Positions 43,838 to 52,106 of a DNA stretch of 64,000 bases are shown here, piece by piece (the first letter of the stretch is position 1; each line of letters begins with the position of its first letter). The notes under the pieces were generated by a model. That model did no database searches, was not told the origin of the DNA, and saw only the letters and a program-made list of their open reading frames with translations. Location: positions 1,054,001 to 1,118,000 of the forward strand of contig NZ_CP053842.1 of assembly GCF_013201645.1 (NCBI RefSeq), given 5' to 3'. The position numbers were made by a program, and so were the translations under genes. The stretch is from Campylobacter corcagiensis. GTDB lineage: Bacteria > Campylobacterota > Campylobacteria > Campylobacterales > Campylobacteraceae.

Positions 43838-45343
43838 TTATGATTTCATAAAGCCAAATCCTGTTTTTAGTGATCTTTTTATCCTCATATAATCAGCCCA
43901 TGAAATAAAATCCACTTCATCAATTATCGTTTTATTTTTTAAGCAAAAAAGATAAAATTTACTATCCTTTTCAAATAAAGCGTGATTGTAAACTAAAAAT
44001 TTATCGCTACTATTAATGTGAGCTGCAAAATTTTTCATAACTTTATTTAGTCTTTGATACTCATACTCAACCAAATTTAGCTCATCATCTCCAATGAAAA
44101 TCGGCTTTGCCATAAAAACATCATTGCCGTCAAAGCACTCAAAAGTTTCAAAATCTTTTGCATCTTCATAGTAGCTTTGGATTTCACTTTTAAAGATAAA
44201 TTTACTTACTAAATTCTGCTTTAAAGCAAAGTATTCATCTTTTCCTATCTTATTTATAAGCAGGTGTTCGTTTTGAAATGACAAAATAACTTCAACCTTC
44301 GCCTCCCTTAAAACATCGGTGTGTAGATCCATATCAGGCGATAGAACCTTTTGTGCTTCATCTATAAACAAACTTATCGGATTTAACTCTTTAAAAGCCT
44401 TTCTTTTTGCACTATTTTCTAAAACCCCACCCAGCAAAACACTCAAAATCGTATCATTAAAATTTGTGGTATTTATAACAACAATTTTGCCTTCATTTAG
44501 CATTTCAAAAATAGTTTTTTCATCTAATTGATTGATAAAATCATTATTTGCGTATCTATTAATGACAGATAGCATTGCTGGTAGATTTTTTTTGAAAACA
44601 TACAAGGAATCATCATATTTTAATTTTTCATCATAAAATGATCTATTTTGTTCTAAAAAAGTATCGCTAATCTTTAGAAACTCTTTTAATGGATTATTTA
44701 TGCTTACTAAAAAATTAACTCCAGCTTCATCAGTTGGTAAATCATTAGCATATTTCTTAAAATCACAAAAATTTATCGCATCTTTAAACTCTTTAATTTG
44801 CAAGCAAAAATCTTTAAAATTTTCAGCACTTGATAAAATGTTTGTTATCATTTTAAAATTTATCTCAGGCTTTGTAAATAAATCCAAACCTTGTTCTGTG
44901 AGTGTTTTGATGAGCCTTTCTTTAGAGTTTGAAACATCTAAAACGCTTTTTAGATACCCAGATGCAAATTTAGACCAAAATTCATTGCCATTACTTGTAA
45001 AGCACTTATCCTCTAAAAGTTTTACAAAAGTCTCTGTATTGCACTCATTTATTATATTGATGCTTTTACCCCAAGGCAAATTTATCATAACAACATCTTC
45101 TAATCTATTAAATTTTTTAGCTAAAAATTTAACCTTTTTATGCTCTTCACCTTTATAATCAAACATCAAAATACCGTGATTTTTAGAAATTCTATCTTCT
45201 AAAATAGGCATTATTGCTGATGAAGTTTTACCAGCTCCAGTAGCACCAATTATCATCGCATGAGTGTAATTAGGGGCTAAATTTATAGTTTTTTCTACTT
45301 TATTTGGGCAACTTTTCTCTGCTAAAAAACCAATGGTTCTCAT
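43838..45343 (-). CDS. VirD4/TraG-like (HerA-superfamily) ATPase, soluble, no T4SS neighbours
   Basis: A 501-residue P-loop ATPase. Walker A is MIIGATGAGKTSSAIMPILE (residues about 30-48), followed by a D-Y-K-G-E element (FDYKGEEH) typical of VirD4 proteins. Walker B and the sensor region read LFIDEAQKVLSPDMDLHTDV and VEVILSFQN, the TraD/TraG/TraM-recognition type pattern. No N-terminal membrane anchor exists, so this is not an ordinary coupling protein. I start at ATG 45343: GGAGA lies seven bases upstream. The longer reading frame to 45427 runs over the palindromic promoter region. It is divergent from a 533-residue unknown. Function unknown: DNA translocation, or an accessory or defence role. 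Confidence 0.85.
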   Translation of the reverse strand: MRTIGFLAEKSCPNKVEKTINLAPNYTHAMIIGATGAGKTSSAIMPILEDRISKNHGILMFDYKGEEHKKVKFLAKKFNRLEDVVMINLPWGKSINIINECNTETFVKLLEDKCFTSNGNEFWSKFASGYLKSVLDVSNSKERLIKTLTEQGLDLFTKPEINFKMITNILSSAENFKDFCLQIKEFKDAINFCDFKKYANDLPTDEAGVNFLVSINNPLKEFLKISDTFLEQNRSFYDEKLKYDDSLYVFKKNLPAMLSVINRYANNDFINQLDEKTIFEMLNEGKIVVINTTNFNDTILSVLLGGVLENSAKRKAFKELNPISLFIDEAQKVLSPDMDLHTDVLREAKVEVILSFQNEHLLINKIGKDEYFALKQNLVSKFIFKSEIQSYYEDAKDFETFECFDGNDVFMAKPIFIGDDELNLVEYEYQRLNKVMKNFAAHINSSDKFLVYNHALFEKDSKFYLFCLKNKTIIDEVDFISWADYMRIKRSLKTGFGFMKS

Positions 45344-45371
45344 TTTTTCTCCTTTAAGTTTAAATTTGCGA

Positions 45372-45388
45372 AAATTATGGCATAATTT
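45372..45388. promoter_or_regulatory. Palindrome in the divergent promoter of the ATPase/unknown pair
   Basis: AAATTATGGCATAATTT is a perfect 8-1-8 inverted repeat. Each arm contains CATAAT preceded by TG and one base, so the site reads as a -10-like element on both strands, or as a dimeric operator between the two genes. Confidence 0.55.
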
Positions 45389-45472
45389 CAAAAGCTTAAT
45401 TGTCGCATTTTGAAGTTTTGCTATCAAATGTCGATCATTGGGCAGTAAAAAAATAATTTTAAAGGATTTTTC

Positions 45473-47074
45473 ATGGAAGAAAAGTTACTAAAAGAGGAAA
45501 AAATAGTAGAAATGCTAAGCTATTGTATGTATTACTATCCAATGTATGATATAAAAAATGATGAGTTAGAGCTTTATGAATGGTTTAGTAGAACATGGCT
45601 TTATAATGTTTTTAAGATCTCCTCAGAGGGAATTTTAGAATACTATAAAGATAAAGGAAATTTTGACGCTAAAGAATGCAAAGAACTTGCCAAAAAAACA
45701 AAGCCTCTAAAGGAGTATTTTATGGCTCCAAGAGAGCTTACTAGGAAGTTTTTTCAAAATCCAATAAATTTTGCAAAGAGTAAAATTGAGTTAGATGATG
45801 TAGAAAATTTAGATGAAAATGGCAAAGTTTTTAGAACAAAAGAGACATATTTTAGAAGAGGGTTTAACGATGTTTTCCACTATTTGCTAGATACGGATAT
45901 ATCACAGACAAATGCAAACTATAAAATTTTAGAAAAGTTAAAGAAAATGAAAAATATAGAAGATTCTCAAAAACTAATCTCTGAAGAGTTTGAAAAGATA
46001 CAAACTGAGCTTATTGAAAATTTATGTTTTTTATATCTTTTAAGAGAAGTTGATGATAAAGATAGAAAAACAATCAAACATAACTACATCTTAACACCAA
46101 TTCCAGAGATAAAAAGCCTTATATCACAGATAAAAAATGATAGCCTAAATCCACTCTTATTAAAAGATATAAGTCAAATTTTAGTTAGAATTCCATTTGA
46201 TACTTTTAATAAAATCAATGGGAATGATATACTTTATCTATATGATCAAATTAATGCTGGAAAAATTGTAAAATTTTACGAATTTAATGATATTGTAAAT
46301 AGCGATGTCCAAGCTGATATTAGTGAAATAAAACAAATTTTTAAACAAAAAACACCACAAGTTCCAACTATAAATCTCTCTATGCTAGAAAATAATCAAT
46401 TCGATGCTAAAAATATCAAAATTTTAGCTTTAATCATCAACAAAAATTCTATTTCTATAATGGATAAAAATTCTATTTACAAAGTAAGCGGTAGGATTTT
46501 TAGCATTTTTGAAAATAAATTTTTCCTAGAAAAAAAGGCTTTTATAAAAAGCGATGATTTTTTGCTTTGTTATACGCGTGAGTTTTTAAATCTTTTTGAT
46601 GATTTTAGCACTCTTTTTTTTACAAATTTACCAAATGGCGTAAGGTTGGATTTAAGATATTTTGTAAGGAGTAATTTTTATAAGGATGAAAAAACTGATG
46701 CATCACCAAAAGATACTGATATTTTTGAAAGATATAAAGATGATATGAAAAATGTTTTTGAAAAAAGCTTAGAAATAGCTCAAAAAAATATAGATGAGGC
46801 GTGCGAGTATCTATATAGTAATATTTTAAATATAATTAATGAATTAAATGCTTTTGGAGTTGAGAAATTTAAACTTTATAAGTTTTCATACCTAAAAAGA
46901 GATAGTCAAAATAGTATAAATTTTAGTAATTTTAACGAGTTTGAAAACTACGCAAAATACGCTTTTGATACCATTATCTCAGCTATAAATTTCACAAAAG
47001 AGATGAAAAGTAAAATAGACTTAAAACAAATTTTAATATCTAGTATGATTGATTTTATTGGTGAAAAAATTTAA
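45473..47074 (+). CDS. Unrecognised 533-residue protein, partner of the divergent ATPase
   Basis: I cannot assign this. It is soluble, strongly helical, and rich in Asp, Glu, Lys, Phe and Ile, with no signal peptide, membrane segment or catalytic motif I recognise. The N-terminal part contains YCMYYYPMYDIKNDELELYE and RELTRKFFQNPINFAKSKIE. A middle region (about 305-390) alternates hydrophobic residues in a beta-like way (IKILALIINKNSISIMDKNS, then VSGRIFSIFENKFFL) and could be a small domain. The C-terminal 120 residues are helical (SLEIAQKNIDEACEYLYSNI). ATG has AAAGGA upstream. It shares an intergenic region only with the VirD4-like ATPase gene. Confidence 0.8.
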   Translation: MEEKLLKEEKIVEMLSYCMYYYPMYDIKNDELELYEWFSRTWLYNVFKISSEGILEYYKDKGNFDAKECKELAKKTKPLKEYFMAPRELTRKFFQNPINFAKSKIELDDVENLDENGKVFRTKETYFRRGFNDVFHYLLDTDISQTNANYKILEKLKKMKNIEDSQKLISEEFEKIQTELIENLCFLYLLREVDDKDRKTIKHNYILTPIPEIKSLISQIKNDSLNPLLLKDISQILVRIPFDTFNKINGNDILYLYDQINAGKIVKFYEFNDIVNSDVQADISEIKQIFKQKTPQVPTINLSMLENNQFDAKNIKILALIINKNSISIMDKNSIYKVSGRIFSIFENKFFLEKKAFIKSDDFLLCYTREFLNLFDDFSTLFFTNLPNGVRLDLRYFVRSNFYKDEKTDASPKDTDIFERYKDDMKNVFEKSLEIAQKNIDEACEYLYSNILNIINELNAFGVEKFKLYKFSYLKRDSQNSINFSNFNEFENYAKYAFDTIISAINFTKEMKSKIDLKQILISSMIDFIGEKI

Positions 47075-47103
47075 TAAATTTACCCGAAGAGAATAGAGGT
47101 AAA

Positions 47104-47125
47104 ACGCCTATGCGTAGTATTTTTT
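47104..47125 (+). terminator. Possible terminator after the 533-residue ORF
   Basis: ACGC CTAT GCGT hairpin (four-base stem) followed by AGTA and six Ts. The stem is short, so confidence is low; it overlaps the end of the convergent ABC ATPase gene. Confidence 0.35.
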
Positions 47126-47861
47126 AATTATCAAACAAAGTTATTAAATAATCCCTGCCTTCAAATTCCACATTTTTAACTCTAACTCCATAAAGTTTTG
47201 TTAAATTTAAAGAACTTAAAACGCTTTTTGATTTGCCAAATTTATAGCTTAAATCATCATATAAAATAAGCGTTTTATCAGCTACTGCGTGAGCGTGATC
47301 TGGATTATGAGTAGTAAAAATAATGCTAATTTTAAGATCATTTTTTAAGCTTTTAATTAAATTTAAAACTCTGTTTTGATTTTTAAGATCCATCGCACTA
47401 AATGGCTCATCAAGTATTAGAGTTTTACTTTTTGAAACGATCGTCCTAGCAAGTAAAACAAGCTGTTTTTGCCCACCTGATAAGGTGTGATAAAAGCGGT
47501 CTTTAAGATGAGAAATTCCTAAAATTTCAAGTGCGTTTATGCTTTTTTCATAGTCATATTTTGATGGTACTTTAAAAAGTGAAATTTCTTTAACAAGTCC
47601 CATTAAAACAATATCAATCACGCGGTAATTAAAATTTAAGTTTAAATTTTGACTAAGATATGAAAAACTTTGATTTATAAAAATTTGCCCTACTTTTGGC
47701 TTTAAAATGCCTATTAAATTATACAAAAGTGTGCTTTTTCCTTGTCCATTTAGCCCTAAAATCGCAACTATTTCATTTTCGCCGACGCTAAAATTTAGAT
47801 CCTTAAAACAAAACTCATCTTTTTTATAATAAAAACCTAAATTTAAAGCCTCAATTAGCAC
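47124..47861 (-). CDS. ABC transporter ATP-binding protein (iron-siderophore/FecE type)
   Basis: A 245-residue ATPase subunit. Walker A is ILGLNGQGKSTLLYNLIG, the Q-loop is SYLSQNLN, the signature is TLSGGQKQLVLLART and Walker B is TLILDEPFSAMD, with the H-loop in IIFTTHNPDHA. It overlaps the upstream permease by 11 bases. With the permease and binding protein it forms a complete importer of the FecBCDE/BtuCDF class. It is the last gene of the unit. Confidence 0.93.
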   Translation of the reverse strand: MLIEALNLGFYYKKDEFCFKDLNFSVGENEIVAILGLNGQGKSTLLYNLIGILKPKVGQIFINQSFSYLSQNLNLNFNYRVIDIVLMGLVKEISLFKVPSKYDYEKSINALEILGISHLKDRFYHTLSGGQKQLVLLARTIVSKSKTLILDEPFSAMDLKNQNRVLNLIKSLKNDLKISIIFTTHNPDHAHAVADKTLILYDDLSYKFGKSKSVLSSLNLTKLYGVRVKNVEFEGRDYLITLFDN

Positions 47862-48822
47862 TTTTATAACTCCTTTTTAGCAAATATGCAAAAATTGGAG
47901 CACCAACAAGAGCTGAAATTATGCCTATTGGGATCTCGCTTTGTGATAAAGTCCTAGCTAAATTATCAACCAAAAGCATAAAAATCATCCCTATTAAAAA
48001 TGCTGATGGAATGCTTTTTAGATGATTTACTCCACTTAGAAGTCTAGCCATGTGTGGAACGATAAGCCCTACCCAACCGATATTTCCGCTGATACTTACC
48101 TGCGTTGCTATAAACAAAGTTGTAAGAGTTAGTATAAATATTCTTAAAAAATTCAGATTAACTTTTAAAGCTTTTAAATCTTTTTCATCTAAACTTAAAA
48201 GGTTAAATCGCCACCGCATCAAAATCAACATAGCAATGCAAGGAGTTCCTATAATTAATAAAATTTTAAGCTCGTCATATCCAGATGCCACAAAGCTTCC
48301 CATTAGCCAAAATACGATGTTTGGAAGCACTTCTTCACTGTCTGCTAGATACTGCGTTAGGCTGATTAATGCTCCAAAAAAGCCATTTATGATAATTCCA
48401 GCTAAAATAAAAGTATAAATTGATGAATTTCTTACAAAACTTGCGATATAAAAAAGTAAAAATAACCCTAAAATCCCAAATCCAAACGCACAACAAATTA
48501 GCCAAAAGCCACTAAATCCATATAAAATTGCCAAACACCCACCAAATGATGCTGCTGTGCTAACGCCTATGATTTTTGGATCGACTAAGATATTTTTAAA
48601 AAGCCCTTGCAAGCAAATCCCACAAAGCCCTAAAATCCCACCACAAAAGCTAGAAATCAAAACTCTTGGAAGTCTAATATCTAAAATAACGCTTTTTAAT
48701 GTGTTATCGCTTTCAAAAAGGGCTTTAAAAATTTCGCTAAAACTAGCATCGATTTGACCTAATTTTAGCGAGTAAAGCCCAAAAATCAGCCATAAAATAG
48801 ATAAAAACGCAACTTTTAGCAA
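47851..48822 (-). CDS. FecCD-family ABC transporter permease
   Basis: A 323-residue permease with eight to ten membrane segments. The FecCD pattern is clear: LRLPRVLISSFCGGILGLCG near the N-terminus, LVDPKIIGVSTAASFGG, GNIGWVGLIVPHMARLLSG near 250 and SEIPIGIISALVGAPIFAYL at the C-terminus. Family members import iron-siderophore, haem, cobalamin or nickel-chelate complexes. A single permease gene suggests a homodimer, as in BtuC. The binding-protein gene is 34 bases upstream. Confidence 0.94.
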   Translation of the reverse strand: MLKVAFLSILWLIFGLYSLKLGQIDASFSEIFKALFESDNTLKSVILDIRLPRVLISSFCGGILGLCGICLQGLFKNILVDPKIIGVSTAASFGGCLAILYGFSGFWLICCAFGFGILGLFLLFYIASFVRNSSIYTFILAGIIINGFFGALISLTQYLADSEEVLPNIVFWLMGSFVASGYDELKILLIIGTPCIAMLILMRWRFNLLSLDEKDLKALKVNLNFLRIFILTLTTLFIATQVSISGNIGWVGLIVPHMARLLSGVNHLKSIPSAFLIGMIFMLLVDNLARTLSQSEIPIGIISALVGAPIFAYLLKRSYKSAN

Positions 48823-48856
48823 AAAACTGCCTTAATATCTTAAATCTTTACCAAAT

Positions 48857-49876
48857 TTATTTGCCGTCGTAATCAAACTCATAAAATTTTTTATAATACT
48901 CTTTTACTTTTTTATCTAAATCAAACTCTTTAAAAACTTCTGGATAAAGCTTTTTAGCCACCCAAAACTCGCCTATACTCATCGCCTCTGGTGTTGGATA
49001 ACCCCACGCTTTTGCGTATTCTGGCATTAGATAAACTTTATCATTTTTAATTGCACCTAAATTTTGTAAAAACTTATCATTTTTTAACTCATCTACGACA
49101 TTTTTATATCTTGCTTGAACAAAAATCACATCTGGATTCCACGCGATGATTTGTTCTGGTGAGACTTGCTTATAACCTTTAATGTCCTTTGCAGCGACAT
49201 TTTCGCCACCTGCTCTTTTAAAAATTATACTTGTATATTTTCCACTACCATAAGTTTGATAGTTTGGATTTGCCATGTAGAGTCTGGTTTTATCTTTAAT
49301 ATTTTTAGTGTAGGTTTTTAGCTCATTTTGTGAGTTTTTGATATACTCAACCAACTCATTTGCCCTTTCCTTAGCACCTGAAATCTCTCCAAGAAGTAAA
49401 ATTCCCTCATAAAGTCCGTTATCATATGAGTACTCATCGTCAAACTCAGGATTTACGCTCTCTTTTCCAGCAACGCTATCTTTAAAAAAGCTCATCACAA
49501 CAACAGGAACTTTGAGATCTTCAAGCTTTTTAATATAGCTTTTATCGAGATAATTTGTCGTTATTACAACATCTGGATTTAGCTTTAAAATGCTTTCAAA
49601 ATTTATGGTTTTTAAATCCCCTGGAGTTGGAAGATTTTCAATGCCATTAAATAGCCTTTTATACTCACTTCCAAGGCGTTTTTCCCAACTTTGCAAAACC
49701 CCAACGATTTTTTCCTCCACGCCAAGCTGGACTAAAACATTTAAACTTTGGTGCTGCAAAACGACGATTTTATCAACATTATCAGGTAAATTTACCTCTC
49801 TACCGAGTTGATCTTTTATAACATTTGCGTATGTAAAAGTTACAAATAGCAGCAAAATAGATAAAATTCTTTTCAT
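48857..49876 (-). CDS. Periplasmic metal-chelate-binding protein of the ABC transporter
   Basis: A 339-residue class III solute-binding protein (cluster A-2/FepB-BtuF fold). The signal peptide covers about 1-17. KDQLGREVNLPDNVDKIVVL is the usual opening, then LNPDVVITTNYLD and WNPDVIFVQARY, one in each lobe. GYKQVSPEQIIAWNPDVIF is characteristic of siderophore or nickel binders. No lipobox is present, so it is soluble. The ligand cannot be fixed from sequence. AGGAG precedes the ATG. The upstream region is AT-rich and might hold a Fur site, but I see no convincing match. Confidence 0.92.
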   Translation of the reverse strand: MKRILSILLLFVTFTYANVIKDQLGREVNLPDNVDKIVVLQHQSLNVLVQLGVEEKIVGVLQSWEKRLGSEYKRLFNGIENLPTPGDLKTINFESILKLNPDVVITTNYLDKSYIKKLEDLKVPVVVMSFFKDSVAGKESVNPEFDDEYSYDNGLYEGILLLGEISGAKERANELVEYIKNSQNELKTYTKNIKDKTRLYMANPNYQTYGSGKYTSIIFKRAGGENVAAKDIKGYKQVSPEQIIAWNPDVIFVQARYKNVVDELKNDKFLQNLGAIKNDKVYLMPEYAKAWGYPTPEAMSIGEFWVAKKLYPEVFKEFDLDKKVKEYYKKFYEFDYDGK

Positions 49877-49994
49877 TTTATCTCCTTTATTTTAGTAAAA
49901 TATAAGAATTATAATGAAGTTTTAATTAATTTATAATAAAATTTAAGATAGTTTTTAAGCTTTAAGAGATAGCTAAGTCTAGCTTATTATAACG

Positions 49995-50591
49995 CTATAA
50001 ATTTTTTAAAATTTCAGCCCCACTTTGTAGGATTTCTCTTCCTTTAAAGTGCTTTTTAACAAATTCTTTTATGTTAAAGTAAAATTCTAAATTCTTACTA
50101 TAATCACCCAAATCAAGCCACTCTCTAGCTTCGAAATAGCTCTCAAATTCATATCCTAAAAAGCCTAAAATTTTAAGAGCATCTGTGCTAACTGGCATGA
50201 TATCTCGCTTCGAAACTAGCAAAGCTATCAAATCAGCACTCTCAAGTCCAACGCCTTTTATACTATAAAGCCACTCCATATCTAAATTTTTAGTAAAGCT
50301 CTCAAATTTTCCAAAGTTTTTTAAAATTTCACTAGATAAATTTAACAATGTTTTAGCCTTAGTTTTATAAAATCCACTCGGCTTTATAAGCTCTTCTAAA
50401 CTATTTTGATCTATGTTAACTAAATTTTCAAATTCTAAAATTCCACCACTTTTTAAAGACTCCATCCCTTTTATAGATTTTTCAAATTTTGTATTATTTG
50501 AAACAATTACAAACAAAAACCACTCAAATTCAGTAAAATTTGGTAAAAAAATCTCACTTTTTATTAACTCAAACAGCTCTTTAGCGTTCAA
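49995..50591 (-). CDS. HhH-GPD DNA glycosylase, MagIII-like
   Basis: A 198-residue protein of the endonuclease III superfamily. The helix-hairpin-helix is LYSIKGVGLESADLIALLVS (about 108-127), followed by the catalytic Asp in MPVSTDALKILGFLGYE. There are no C-terminal cysteines for the iron-sulphur cluster of Nth. The K-G-V-G-x-E-S-A-D pattern resembles Helicobacter MagIII, a 3-methyladenine DNA glycosylase, so alkylated purines are the likely substrate. The TTG start at 50591 overlaps the upstream phosphoesterase gene by 11 bases. Confidence 0.82.
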   Translation of the reverse strand: MNAKELFELIKSEIFLPNFTEFEWFLFVIVSNNTKFEKSIKGMESLKSGGILEFENLVNIDQNSLEELIKPSGFYKTKAKTLLNLSSEILKNFGKFESFTKNLDMEWLYSIKGVGLESADLIALLVSKRDIMPVSTDALKILGFLGYEFESYFEAREWLDLGDYSKNLEFYFNIKEFVKKHFKGREILQSGAEILKNL

Positions 50592-51375
50592 TGTAGCCCC
50601 TTGTTATAATCTCTTGGTCGTCTATGACTTTTACCTTAAAAACATCACTAGACTTGCCATCTAAAACCTCTACAATTATCATTTGGAAAATTTTTTTATA
50701 TGTGTTGTTTACTTTAAAAGATTGTTTTAGTCCACTTTTAAATCCAGCCACAGAGATATCACCATCCATTCCTATAACGCCCTGCCTAGCTCCTACAAGT
50801 CCAGCATCGCTTACATAAGATGTACCCAACTCTATCTTTAAATCATCAGTTCCAACATGAGTGTGAGTTCCAAAAATCGCTGAAACTTTGCCTTTGAATT
50901 CCCACATATAAGCCATTTTTTCACTTGTCATTTGACCATGAAAATCAATTAAGATATTTTTGCTTTTACATAGCTTTAAAGCCTCATTTGTTACTAAAAA
51001 AGCATTTTTAGCGATGTTTGATCCCATTATTCCTAGCATATTTATAATGCTTAAATTTTCGCCATTTTTTTCTAAATTTAAAACACCGCTTCCTGGTGCG
51101 TCATAATGGTTAAATGGCCTAATTATTGGCATTTTTTCCATAAGTGGAATTATATCTTTTTTATCAAAGCTATGATTTCCACCAGTTATACCATCCACTC
51201 CATAATCAAAAATTTCCAAAGCATTTGTAGAACTTAATCCAAAACCTCCACTTGCATTTTCACAATTTGCCACTACAAAATCAAGCTGAAATTTATCTTT
51301 ATAAACCTTAACATATTGCTCTAGCATCTGTCTACCTGGGCGACCAACTACATCACCTATAAAACCAAATCTCAA
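50581..51375 (-). CDS. YmdB-like (TIGR00282) metallophosphoesterase
   Basis: A 264-residue dimetal phosphoesterase. The family markers FIGDVVGRPGRQMLEQYV at the N-terminus, VANCENASGGFGLS, TGGNHSFDKKDI (for the usual NHxxD) and FGTHTHVGTDDLKI are in order. Bacillus YmdB is a 2',3'-cAMP phosphodiesterase affecting biofilm and motility; the Campylobacterota function is not known. The TTG start overlaps the DUF815 stop (TTGA). Part of a run from mfd downstream to the MagIII-like gene. Confidence 0.9.
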   Translation of the reverse strand: MRFGFIGDVVGRPGRQMLEQYVKVYKDKFQLDFVVANCENASGGFGLSSTNALEIFDYGVDGITGGNHSFDKKDIIPLMEKMPIIRPFNHYDAPGSGVLNLEKNGENLSIINMLGIMGSNIAKNAFLVTNEALKLCKSKNILIDFHGQMTSEKMAYMWEFKGKVSAIFGTHTHVGTDDLKIELGTSYVSDAGLVGARQGVIGMDGDISVAGFKSGLKQSFKVNNTYKKIFQMIIVEVLDGKSSDVFKVKVIDDQEIITRGYIER

Positions 51376-52106
51376 AACTCATCCTTATAACGCTCATAAA
51401 ACTGCCGTGCTATCCTACCGCTTCTACTAGCTCTAAGCATCGCATACTGCCTAGCTTTAATATGAAGTAGTTCTTTATCCCCTTTAAAGTCCTTAAAATA
51501 CTCATCTACTATAGAAAGATACTCATTAAAACTTCCCTCATAAAAGCTTATCCAAAGCCCAAATCGCTCACTTAATGAAAGCTTTTCATCAATTTCTTCT
51601 CTAGCATGAATGGCATTATCTTCTAAGCTTTCAGTTACTAAGTGGCGTCTGTTTGATGTAGCATAAAGTACTGCATTTCGTGGTGGTTTTTCTATACTTC
51701 CTTCAAGCAGTGGTTTTAGGAATTTATAACTTCTATCGCCACTATCAAAGCTTAAATCATCACAAAATATAATAAATTTATACTCTTTTAAGGGGCGAAT
51801 TTTATCTAAAATTTCAGGTAAATTCTCTAAGTCATTAACACCTATTTCTATAATGCGAAGATTTCTATCAACAAATTTGGTAAAAACAGCCTTTACAAGA
51901 CTTGATTTGCCACAACCTTTATGTCCCCACAAAAGTGCGTGGTTAAAGCCTTTTCCTTCTATAAAATTTAGCGTGTTATTAACTAACTGGCTTTTTTGTT
52001 TTTCTAAACCAACAAGAGAGTTAATATCTACATAATCCACATCAATCACGCCTTTTAAGCCATCTTTTCGCCAAATTGCTGCGTTAAATTCGCTCCATTT
52101 TATCAC
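51372..52106 (-). CDS. DUF815 family AAA ATPase
   Basis: A 244-residue P-loop ATPase of the DUF815 family. The Walker A is LLWGHKGCGKSSLVKAVFTK (about 57-76) and the Walker B-like strand is KFIIFCDDLSFD, with AVLYATSNRRHLV as sensor region. These proteins look like small AAA+ modules with a YkuS/IstB-like context, but no function has been shown. The GTG start overlaps the mfd stop by four bases (GTGA), so translation is coupled to the transcription-repair factor. Confidence 0.88.
   Translation of the reverse strand: MIKWSEFNAAIWRKDGLKGVIDVDYVDINSLVGLEKQKSQLVNNTLNFIEGKGFNHALLWGHKGCGKSSLVKAVFTKFVDRNLRIIEIGVNDLENLPEILDKIRPLKEYKFIIFCDDLSFDSGDRSYKFLKPLLEGSIEKPPRNAVLYATSNRRHLVTESLEDNAIHAREEIDEKLSLSERFGLWISFYEGSFNEYLSIVDEYFKDFKGDKELLHIKARQYAMLRASRSGRIARQFYERYKDEF

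Noticed and set aside
44700-45158. 152-residue plus-strand frame inside the VirD4-like ATPase gene
   Set aside because: Antisense shadow without ribosome site; the ATPase motifs are on the other strand.
45343-45427. An extended N-terminus for the VirD4-like ATPase
   Set aside because: The extra 28 residues cover the palindromic promoter region and are followed by a strong GGAG ribosome site in front of the Met at 45343.
43603-47123. Prophage or integrative element containing the ATPase locus
   Set aside because: No integrase, att repeats, tRNA or other mobile genes; base composition looks like its neighbours.
49862-49960. Possible Fur box upstream of the metal-chelate ABC transporter
   Set aside because: The region is AT-rich and contains ATTATAAT-like strings, but no arrangement matches the Fur consensus on enough positions.
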